Source of the DNA: an uncultured Chloroflexota bacterium
GTDB lineage: Bacteria; Chloroflexota; Anaerolineae; Caldilineales; Caldilineaceae
Reading direction: 5' to 3'
Length of the DNA stretch: 8,175 nt
NCBI GenBank assembly: GCA_903858085.1
Contig: CAIOHJ010000161.1
Coordinates: forward strand, 1 to 8,175
Each line of letters starts with the position of its first letter. Positions within the stretch are counted from its first letter, which is position 1. The notes under the pieces were generated by a model. The model saw only the letters and a list, made by a program, of their open reading frames with translations. It was not told the DNA's origin and searched no databases. Position numbers and translations under genes: made by a program. Shown here one piece after another: positions 1-7,140 of this stretch.

Positions 1-1755
1 GGAAACCGCCCGCAGCTGGCCGCTGCCAGCCAGAAAAACGGTCACATCGTTGACGGCCAGCATCGCCTGCGGGCTGCCCGCTGCATAGGTCCAGAGCTGG
101 AACCCGGTATGGGCGTCCAGGGCGTGCAGCAGGCCGTTCGTATCCACCACATAGAGTTCTGCGGAGCGCAGCTGTCCCGGGTAGGCATAGACGGGCGGAG
201 CCGCTACGTTGAACACATCGGGGCTGCTCCAGATGACTTCGGGGGCTCGCCACCAGTTGGCGTCGACGGCCCACAGGCGATCGGCTGCTACGTACACCGT
301 CTCCTGCCCGATCGCCGGCTGCTGGATCCGGGACTGGGGCTCCTCGAAGGTGCGCCGGTCCCCCAGGTTGTCGCGTTTCATGCCGACCAGCTTTGTATCG
401 ACGTTGTCACCGACCCCCACAAACACAATGTCGTTTTGAAAAGTGGGCGAGGTTGTGATGGGCCCTGGCAAATCGACGTCAGAGACCTGGTTGGCTGCAT
501 TCCCGCCATCTTGCAGCACGACCATGCGGTTGCCTGCATAGGGGAAATAGATGCGTCCATCCTGGATGGCGGGTGCCAGCGTGCCGCTGTTGTTCAGGTT
601 GTACCGCCAGCGCTGTGTGCCGTTGCTGCGGTTCTGGCTGTACAACTGCCCATCCTGGTTGGAGGCAATCACGTTTTCCCCCATCACAGCCACCGGCGAA
701 CCAAAAATTTGTCCCGCCATCTGCAGATTGCCCCAGATGTCACGCAGCGGCGGTCGCGGGAGCATCGGCAGACGGCCTGTGTTGCCGGGGGTGTACCGTG
801 CCAGCGGGTAGTCGTTGGGGGGGGGCTGGGTGGCTTGGGGGCGCGGCACCACGTCGGGTTCCTGGTAGACTGACAACCATTTGGGGTTATTGGGGTTCCA
901 CTGCAGGCTATTGGGATCGACGCCGGCTGGGAACCCGGCAGGCACCGGGTTGTTGACGAGCGTCACATGTGCAGGCCGTACCCAGAAGGTTTCCCCGCTG
1001 CTGGTGCAGCAGCCGTAGAGCCAGTCGCCCTCCAAGCTGCGCCCACGCAGTTCGATACTGGCGTTGGGGGTCAACGGGGTATTGGTCTGGCTGTAGTAGG
1101 TGCTGGGTCCAATGTAGACAGGGGTATCGGTGTTGCGTACCGTCGCAGCCAGTCGGTCGACCTGCACGGCAAAGCCGGTCGCCGCCGCAGTCGGGGTCGG
1201 CGGCAGGGTCGGGGTTGGCGGCAGGGTCGGGGTCGGCGGCAGGGTCGGGGTCGGTTCTGCCATGGGCGCGGTCGGTTGTGGCCCGGGGACCTCTACATCG
1301 GGCAAGTAGGCGGCTGGCGCGGTCGGGGGGGCTGGGGGCAGCGCTGTCGGAACCGGCGTGGCCTCTGTCTGGCCTGAGACCAGCGGCAGCTGCACTGCTG
1401 GCTGGGTCCCCGCCGGCGACGCAGCTGGCTCGGGTGTGGCCGGGCTCTCTGCCGACAGCGCTGCTGCGGTCAGGGCAGCGGGGTCGATCCGGGCCAGCGC
1501 GGTCGCCGAATAGGCGATCTGGGTCAGCATGTCGGCGGCCACGAGGGTGGCGCGCACGTCGGGTGTTGGGGTGCGCGTCGCTGCCAGTGGTGTGGGGGTG
1601 GCGGTCGGGGTTGCCCCCCCCAGCAGCCCATCCTGAAAGACAAAAAACAGCCAGCCAACCCCGATCAAAACAAAAAACGCCACCAGGAGGCTGGTCGTCA
1701 AGACCAACGCTGTGCGGTTTCTGGGCGACGAAGCAGCCGGGCGGGAAAATGACAT
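1..1755 (-). CDS. Membrane-anchored SH3b and PQQ-type beta-propeller protein (C-terminus missing)
   Basis: The frame is open for 585 codons from ATG at 1755 down to base 1 with no stop, so the C-terminus lies outside the window. Residues 1-16 are short and basic, and about 17-40 form one strongly hydrophobic helix (signal anchor), so the rest should lie outside the cytoplasm. Residues 48-190 are a Pro/Thr/Ala-rich linker that includes three PTPTLP repeats (about 168-186). Residues 198-268 look like a bacterial SH3 domain, with DWLYGCC at 244-250 and FWVRPAHV at 257-264. From about 317 there are repeated beta-propeller blades of the PQQ/BamB type, for example NGTQRWRY (378-385), DGRIYFPY (399-406) and TGFQLWTY (550-557). 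PQQ-like blades often serve as protein-binding scaffolds; no catalytic residues are evident, so a surface scaffold or sensor role is inference. A weak AGGGA lies 10 nt before the ATG, and a promoter candidate lies just upstream. The family call is solid; the function is unknown. Confidence 0.85.
   Translation of the reverse strand, partial: MSFSRPAASSPRNRTALVLTTSLLVAFFVLIGVGWLFFVFQDGLLGGATPTATPTPLAATRTPTPDVRATLVAADMLTQIAYSATALARIDPAALTAAALSAESPATPEPAASPAGTQPAVQLPLVSGQTEATPVPTALPPAPPTAPAAYLPDVEVPGPQPTAPMAEPTPTLPPTPTLPPTPTLPPTPTAAATGFAVQVDRLAATVRNTDTPVYIGPSTYYSQTNTPLTPNASIELRGRSLEGDWLYGCCTSSGETFWVRPAHVTLVNNPVPAGFPAGVDPNSLQWNPNNPKWLSVYQEPDVVPRPQATQPPPNDYPLARYTPGNTGRLPMLPRPPLRDIWGNLQMAGQIFGSPVAVMGENVIASNQDGQLYSQNRSNGTQRWRYNLNNSGTLAPAIQDGRIYFPYAGNRMVVLQDGGNAANQVSDVDLPGPITTSPTFQNDIVFVGVGDNVDTKLVGMKRDNLGDRRTFEEPQSRIQQPAIGQETVYVAADRLWAVDANWWRAPEVIWSSPDVFNVAAPPVYAYPGQLRSAELYVVDTNGLLHALDAHTGFQLWTYAAGSPQAMLAVNDVTVFLAGSGQLRAVS
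1190..1254 (-). repeat. 18-bp tandem repeat encoding PTPTLP units
   Basis: On the plus strand the unit gtcggggtcggcggcagg starts at 1190, 1208 and 1226, and a partial fourth copy starts at 1244. The second copy has one C-to-T change. On the coding strand the units encode the PTPTLP linker repeats (residues about 168-188) between the membrane helix and the SH3b domain. Such linkers probably act as extended spacers and can change length by replication slippage. Confidence 0.85.
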
Positions 1756-1791
1756 GGCGTTGCGATCCCTGGATACGGACAAGATTTGCTT

Positions 1792-1820
1792 ATTCTAACA
1801 ACAAAGCAGGCTGCCGCCAA
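1792..1820 (-). promoter_or_regulatory. Predicted sigma-70-type promoter of the SH3b/propeller gene
   Basis: Reading the minus strand, TTGGCG (1815-1820) and TAGAAT (1792-1797) are separated by exactly 17 bp, matching the consensus at 4/6 and 5/6 positions. Transcription would start near 1785 and give a leader of about 30 nt before ATG 1755. The site lies in the 105-bp gap after purH, where I see no clear rho-independent terminator, so read-through from purH is also possible. Confidence 0.5.
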
Positions 1821-1860
1821 ACGGTTCCGCCCAGGATTACAGGAGCCCTGCAGCCGTCGA

Positions 1861-3402
<1,542 letters not shown>

Positions 3403-3407
3403 GGCTT

Positions 3408-3414
3408 CCTCCTT
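3408..3414 (-). promoter_or_regulatory. Strong ribosome binding site of purH
   Basis: AAGGAGG on the minus strand lies 5 nt upstream of ATG 3402. It is a near-perfect Shine-Dalgarno sequence and fixes the purH start. Confidence 0.8.
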
Positions 3415-3449
3415 TTTGAATCCGACAGACCCGACCGGACGCTGCTTTT

Positions 3450-5279
3450 TTATGTGCTGTGGGCCAGCACGTGACGGCGGCCTTCCAAATACTCCAGGGA
3501 CTGATGGCGGAAGTAGGTGGCATAGAGGCTGGCATAGTGCCCGCCGAACGCCATCAGCGCCTCATGGCTGCCCTGCTCCAAAATCTGCCCCTGGCGCAGC
3601 ACCAAGATGCGGTCTGCTGCTTTGACCGTGGAGAGCCGATGGGCGATGACGATCGAAGTCCGCTGTTTGAGAATCAGCTGGAGCGCAGACTGGATTTGGC
3701 TTTCGGTGAAGGGATCGACGCTGGCGGTCGCCTCGTCGAGAATGAAGATCGCTGGGTTCTGGGCCAGCATGCGCGCCAGCACGACCAGCTGGCGTTGCCC
3801 CAGGCTTAGCCGTGCGCCCCGCTCGCCGACTGGGGTTTGCAGCCCTTCCGGGAGGGTTTCCAGCCACTCACCACCGCCGATCTGGCAGGCGACCTGCTCG
3901 ACGGCCCGGTCGTTTAGCCCAGGGGTCGCATAGCGAATGTTGTCGGCGACAGTCCCTGAAAATAGGAAAGGTGTCTGGCCAACGATCCCCAGCTGTCGAC
4001 GGTACTGCTGCAGGTCCAGACTGCGGATATCCTGGCCGTCGATGCGCAGCTGGCCCGACTGGAACTCATAAAAGCGAGTGACCAGCTTGATGATGCTCGA
4101 TTTGCCTGCCCCTGTATGGCCGACCAGCGCCACGCTCTCTCCCGGTTGGATGTGCAGGCTGAAATTTTGCAGCACCTGCTCTTTTTCTGAGTAGCGAAAC
4201 GAGAGATGCTCGAACTGAATTTCGCCGCGCAACCTCGGCACCGGCTGCTTTCCAGCCTGGACCACTGCCGGTTCGGCGTCGATCAAGGCAAAGATGCGCT
4301 CGGTTGCGCTGAGTGCACCCTGAACCTGCCCCCAAAAGGCTGACAGATTGCTCATCGGGAACCAAAACAAGTTGACGCTGTTCATAAAAAGCAGCCAGAT
4401 CCCTGCACTGAGCGTCCCTGCATAGGTGGCATAGCCCCCTGCATAAAGCAGCACTGTGGTGCCTATCCCAGAAAAAAGCTGCAGCGTCGGAAAGATCAGA
4501 GACAACACCCACCCACGCCGCACATGCATGGTGTAGCTGCGTTGGTTGATGCTCAAAAATTCGTCGTAGATGCCTTGCTCGCGTCGAAAATTTTTGGCAA
4601 CCCGAATGCCGGTGACCGCCTCTTGAATGCTGGCGTTGACGTCGGCAACTGCCTGTTGGCTGCCGCGGGTGGCCTGGCGTGCCCACCGCTGAAAGAAATA
4701 GGTGGTTCCGATCACAGCCGGTGCCAGGGCCAGCAGCAGCAGGGTGAGCGGCCAGTTGATCGAACACAGATAGACGACCAGAATGAGAACCAGCAACAGC
4801 TGAGAACCCACTTCTGTGACCAACACAGCGACCCGGCTGAATTCGTCGGTGTCGGTCGTGATCCGGCTGACGATCCGCCCCGACTGGTTGCGGTCAAAAA
4901 AGCTCATGTCATGGTTCATCACTGCACGAAAAGCATCGACCCGCAGCGCAAGCACGACATCGCCGAGCAGACGGGCAGTGAGAATGCGGCGCACCCAGTT
5001 GATGGCCCAGTTGGCCACGCCCATCCCCAGCACCAAGGCCACCAGCACAACCAGCACAGAGGTGCTGCTGCCCACAGCACCGCCTGCCCAGTTGACCCCC
5101 TGCGCCATCACAATCGGCAACAGGGCCCCCGACAGCGACAGCAGGCTGACCAGGAGGATCACTGCAACAAAATGCCTTCCAAACAGCCGGAAATAAGCGG
5201 ACAGTCGTCTGAAAAGTGTCCGATTGGTGTAGGCTCGGTCGTAGTTTTCAGACCTCAGCCCATAGCGTATGATACTCAT
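3450..5279 (-). CDS. Half-size ABC exporter (fused permease and ATPase, MdlB/MsbA-like)
   Basis: This 609-residue protein has a type-1 exporter membrane domain (about residues 30-325, with hydrophobic helices near 37-58, 74-92, 160-190 and 260-300) followed by an ATPase domain (about 353-590). ATPase motifs are Walker A GHTGAGKS (387-394), Q-loop Gln435 in GIVGQTPFLF, signature LSLGQ (491-495), Walker B IFILDE (511-516), D-loop SVD (520-522) and switch histidine His547 in IAHRLS. It should work as a dimer in the cytoplasmic membrane; no second half-transporter is present, so a homodimer is the simplest view. Substrate is unknown; multidrug, lipid or peptide export are all possible. ATG 5279 (MSIIRYG) is chosen because GAGG lies about 9-10 nt upstream; a longer reading would need a GTG at 5315. 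The third residue of the signature is Leu rather than the common Gly. purH follows after 47 nt. Confidence 0.93.
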   Translation of the reverse strand: MSIIRYGLRSENYDRAYTNRTLFRRLSAYFRLFGRHFVAVILLVSLLSLSGALLPIVMAQGVNWAGGAVGSSTSVLVVLVALVLGMGVANWAINWVRRILTARLLGDVVLALRVDAFRAVMNHDMSFFDRNQSGRIVSRITTDTDEFSRVAVLVTEVGSQLLLVLILVVYLCSINWPLTLLLLALAPAVIGTTYFFQRWARQATRGSQQAVADVNASIQEAVTGIRVAKNFRREQGIYDEFLSINQRSYTMHVRRGWVLSLIFPTLQLFSGIGTTVLLYAGGYATYAGTLSAGIWLLFMNSVNLFWFPMSNLSAFWGQVQGALSATERIFALIDAEPAVVQAGKQPVPRLRGEIQFEHLSFRYSEKEQVLQNFSLHIQPGESVALVGHTGAGKSSIIKLVTRFYEFQSGQLRIDGQDIRSLDLQQYRRQLGIVGQTPFLFSGTVADNIRYATPGLNDRAVEQVACQIGGGEWLETLPEGLQTPVGERGARLSLGQRQLVVLARMLAQNPAIFILDEATASVDPFTESQIQSALQLILKQRTSIVIAHRLSTVKAADRILVLRQGQILEQGSHEALMAFGGHYASLYATYFRHQSLEYLEGRRHVLAHST

Positions 5280-5412
5280 CCGTCGGCATCCTCGCTGGCA
5301 CCCGTGCGGCGCCACCCATGCTGTGCAGGCGCAAAACAGAGCAGCTGGGCAAGAATCAGGCCATCGGCAGCCTCACCTTGCTGCAGTTTTGCGCTGCATG
5401 TTTGTATCTCTT

Positions 5413-5441
5413 ACCATACCTACAAATCTCTCTGATGCCAA
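5413..5441 (-). promoter_or_regulatory. Predicted sigma-70-type promoter of the ABC exporter (and purH)
   Basis: On the minus strand, TTGGCA (5436-5441) and TATGGT (5413-5418) are 17 bp apart. The implied start near 5406 would give a leader of roughly 125 nt before ATG 5279. The leader holds no riboswitch or attenuator that I recognise. The -35 box sits inside an inverted repeat, which is listed separately. Confidence 0.45.
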
Positions 5442-5449
5442 ACAGAGAG
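5428..5449. repeat. Inverted repeat CTCTCTG-N8-CAGAGAG over the exporter promoter
   Basis: Two perfect 7-bp arms (5428-5434 and 5443-5449) flank an 8-bp centre that contains the whole predicted -35 hexamer of the exporter promoter. The position suits a repressor operator. It could instead be a weak hairpin terminator for the small membrane-protein gene that ends at 5483, but only a poor T-tract (ATTTGT) follows on the minus strand. This is the only structured element I see in the 203-bp gap 5280-5482 apart from the promoter. Confidence 0.4.
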
Positions 5450-5482
5450 GGGTGGCAAACGCATGCGGCCAGCTTCGCCGGA

Positions 5483-5857
5483 TCATTCGATCCATTGCTC
5501 CTGTTCACCGACAATTTTGAATCGGCGAGCCCCCAGCCGGGGCGTCGACCAGTACTCCTCGACGCTCGGCTGTTGCGGGTGAAATCCGGCTGACGGCAGC
5601 TGTGGCTGTCCAGCCAGCACAACCACAGGCGGCGGATAGACCGCCGATGTTTCGGGCGCCGAGCGCAAAGAATGTGCTTCCTGTTGTGCAATCTGGCGCT
5701 GGCTGCCCGCCAAAATCAGCAGCGAGGCCGGGATGCTGGCCAGCACACCCAGGACAATCCCCAGTGCCATTCCAACCGCATCGTCGCTCAGCCGCCCTCC
5801 CAGCTGCCAAATGGCAATCCCCCCCAAGATCACCGCCCCTACTCCCCATCGTTGCAT
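5483..5857 (-). CDS. Small two-helix membrane protein of unknown function
   Basis: I do not recognise a family. The 124-residue protein has two hydrophobic helices (about residues 5-22 and 27-50) joined by a short polar turn with two aspartates (SDDA). The second helix is rich in Gly, Ala, Leu and Ile. After it come a charged/glutamine stretch (QRQIAQQE, about 53-60), a Pro-rich tail, and a mixed charged C-terminus (RRFKIVGEQEQWIE). The hairpin shape suggests that the tail and N-terminus lie on the same side of the membrane, probably the cytoplasm. ATG 5857 is preferred over the GTG just before it because AAGGAAGG (5864-5871) lies 6 nt from this ATG. It lies 60 nt behind the FtsK-type gene with no convincing terminator between, so the two are probably one operon. 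A role as membrane partner of the translocase is inference from position only. Confidence 0.75.
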   Translation of the reverse strand: MQRWGVGAVILGGIAIWQLGGRLSDDAVGMALGIVLGVLASIPASLLILAGSQRQIAQQEAHSLRSAPETSAVYPPPVVVLAGQPQLPSAGFHPQQPSVEEYWSTPRLGARRFKIVGEQEQWIE

Positions 5858-5863
5858 CACACA

Positions 5864-5871
5864 CCTTCCTT
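5864..5871 (-). promoter_or_regulatory. Ribosome binding site of the small membrane protein
   Basis: AAGGAAGG on the minus strand lies 6 nt before ATG 5857 and only 3 nt before the alternative GTG at 5860. It supports the ATG start and supports the short frame as a real gene. Confidence 0.65.
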
Positions 5872-5917
5872 CGTTTTTTGACCAATCGTTTCGATCGTTG
5901 CCTGAGAGCAGCCCACC

Positions 5918-6940
5918 CTAGCGGGCTGGAGGCCAACGCTGAGTGACAAGGGAACGGCACTCCTCAGCGTCGATCCAGGCTGCCTGGAAGCGCAGCGCAT
6001 CCCCTTTGGCGATCAGCAGAAAATCGCCTCGCCCGGTCAGTTTTTCGGCGCCACTGTCTGCAATCCCGGTCGCATAGCGTGCTTCGTCCCGGCTCGCCAC
6101 CGCACCGACCAGCCGTACAGGAAAATTTGCCTTCATTGCGCTGCCTATCAACTGGGCTGACGGTTTTTGCGTGCAGGCCACCAGGTGGATGCCCGCCTGA
6201 CGACCGCGCTGTGCCAGTCTGGTCAGGGCAGACTCCACAAGCTTGCCGCCGGTCTGCAGCAGATCATTGAGCTCGTCGATCGCGACCACCAGCAGCGGCC
6301 TGCTGGTCTGGGCCTGGTCGCGGCGCTCCATTTCACAGACGAGCAGCCGCAGAGAACGTGCTGCCTGCTCGGTGTCGGCGATCAGCCCGCCATCGACATG
6401 GGGCAGCTCCGCCAGCGGGGCAAATCCGCGCCGCTTCGGGTCGATCAGCACCAGCCTCACCCGGTCAGGCGCATTGGTCAGCACCAACGCCGCCAGCAGC
6501 GTGCGCGCCAACGCGCTTTTTCCGCTGCCGGTTGTCCCGACAATCAACACATGCACAACATCGGGGGCCGGCAGCCGCAGCAACAAGGGATCGCCTGACT
6601 CTTCGACACCCAGCAGCGCCGTGTCTGGGGGAACCGGCTCACCCAAAGAAGCCAGCAGCCGCAACAGACGGATCGGTGTCTCCATAGGCTGGGGGACCTC
6701 TATGTGGACCAGAGCACCGCTGCGCGCAACCCGCACAGACTCGCATCCCAGCCCCAGGGCCAATTCCTCGCCTAGCTGCAGCAGCCGGCTGACACGCACC
6801 GACGGCGCCGGTCGGACACGAAATTGCACAAAACGCGGCGCCACAACCCCCCCTATCACCGCCCCAGGGGCTTTGTGCTGCGCCAAAATGCTTTCTACTC
6901 GGTCTGCATGACGGTTCAGCCACTCTCGATCTGTTTTCAT
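5918..6940 (-). CDS. Compact FtsK/SpoIIIE-type DNA translocase ATPase
   Basis: This 340-residue protein consists of the FtsK motor only. Residues about 24-90 match the alpha domain of FtsK (GGVVAPRFVQFRVRPAPSV at about 30-48, then LGEELALGLG and a VRVARSG...VHIEVP end). The RecA-like beta domain follows, with Walker A GTTGSGKS (135-142), IDPKRRGF (166-173), Walker B LLVVAIDEL (216-224) and the family-typical CTQKPSAQLIG (256-266). It lacks the N-terminal membrane segments and the C-terminal gamma domain that reads polar KOPS/SRS sequences in chromosomal FtsK. It should be a hexameric, ATP-driven double-stranded DNA pump in the cytoplasm. It could act in chromosome segregation or repair, or be a plasmid/conjugation-type pump; no relaxase, integrase or Rep gene is in view. 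ATG 6940 is chosen because AGGAGG (6949-6954) lies 8 nt upstream. Its promoter carries a LexA-like palindrome. Confidence 0.92.
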   Translation of the reverse strand: MKTDREWLNRHADRVESILAQHKAPGAVIGGVVAPRFVQFRVRPAPSVRVSRLLQLGEELALGLGCESVRVARSGALVHIEVPQPMETPIRLLRLLASLGEPVPPDTALLGVEESGDPLLLRLPAPDVVHVLIVGTTGSGKSALARTLLAALVLTNAPDRVRLVLIDPKRRGFAPLAELPHVDGGLIADTEQAARSLRLLVCEMERRDQAQTSRPLLVVAIDELNDLLQTGGKLVESALTRLAQRGRQAGIHLVACTQKPSAQLIGSAMKANFPVRLVGAVASRDEARYATGIADSGAEKLTGRGDFLLIAKGDALRFQAAWIDAEECRSLVTQRWPPAR

Positions 6941-6948
6941 TGCTGGGC

Positions 6949-6954
6949 CCTCCT
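6949..6954 (-). promoter_or_regulatory. Ribosome binding site that decides the translocase start
   Basis: A perfect AGGAGG lies 8 nt before ATG 6940. The longer reading from ATG 6976 would start inside the palindrome, between the -35 and -10 boxes, and would not be on the mRNA. Confidence 0.8.
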
Positions 6955-6964
6955 GATCATGTAT

Positions 6965-6992
6965 TTTATAGAACATATGTTCTGTTTGTCAA
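6965..6992 (-). promoter_or_regulatory. Strong sigma-70-type promoter of the translocase operon
   Basis: On the minus strand, consensus TTGACA (6987-6992) and TATAAA (6965-6970, 5/6 match) are 16 bp apart. Transcription would start near 6957-6959, just upstream of the AGGAGG at 6949-6954, so promoter, ribosome site and ATG 6940 form a compact, consistent arrangement with a leader of only about 18 nt. Confidence 0.75.
6970..6983. promoter_or_regulatory. LexA/DinR-like operator, perfect 14-bp palindrome
   Basis: AGAACATATGTTCT is its own reverse complement. It contains GAAC-N4-GTTC, the form of the LexA (DinR) box of Bacillus and many Gram-positive-type bacteria. It occupies nearly the whole spacer between the -35 and -10 boxes of the translocase promoter and touches the last base pair of the -10. 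A bound repressor would block RNA polymerase. The identity of the repressor is inferred; another palindrome-binding regulator is possible. Confidence 0.6.
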
Positions 6993-7059
6993 AACCACAG
7001 CAGAACAGTGCGCTTCCAGAAAGCAATCCCAGACGACCCGATCGCCGAGATCCGCTTGT

Positions 7060-7088
7060 TTGGGAATTTGAGGGACTGCCGTTATACT
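7060..7088 (+). promoter_or_regulatory. Predicted promoter of the secreted SH3b/repeat protein
   Basis: TTGGGA (7060-7065) and TATACT (7083-7088) are separated by 17 bp. Transcription would start near 7095 and give a leader of about 45 nt. The site lies in the divergent 200-bp gap 6941-7140, about 70 bp from the translocase promoter, so the two can be controlled separately. Confidence 0.5.
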
Positions 7089-7126
7089 CTGAGCTGATCC
7101 GAACAGAAAATGCGAAGACACAACTC

Positions 7127-7134
7127 AAAAGGAG
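7127..7134 (+). promoter_or_regulatory. Ribosome binding site of the SH3b/repeat protein
   Basis: AAAAGGAG ends 6 nt before ATG 7141. It supports that ATG as the start. Confidence 0.75.
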
Positions 7135-7140
7135 CATACA

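Noticed and set aside
1756..1860. Rho-independent terminator after purH
   Set aside because: Only a 4-bp stem (CAGG-AGC-CCTG near 1841-1851) is present, with no T-tract behind it on the minus strand.
3403..3449. Purine or PRPP riboswitch in front of purH
   Set aside because: The 47-nt gap is too short for a known purine riboswitch plus ribosome site, and no conserved fold is visible.
5280..5315. N-terminal extension of the ABC exporter from a GTG at 5315
   Set aside because: It has a weak start codon and an atypical Cys/Arg-rich extension, while ATG 5279 has a GAGG at suitable distance.
5858..5917. Terminator between the translocase and the small membrane-protein gene
   Set aside because: A short AGCCC/GGGCT inverted repeat overlaps the translocase stop, but no T-run follows it on the minus strand. 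The nearby run of six T at 5874-5879 reads as A on the coding strand.
6941..6976. Longer translocase reading frame starting at ATG 6976
   Set aside because: That ATG lies inside the palindrome between the -35 and -10 boxes, has no ribosome site, and is probably not transcribed. ATG 6940 has AGGAGG 8 nt upstream and begins the conserved protein.
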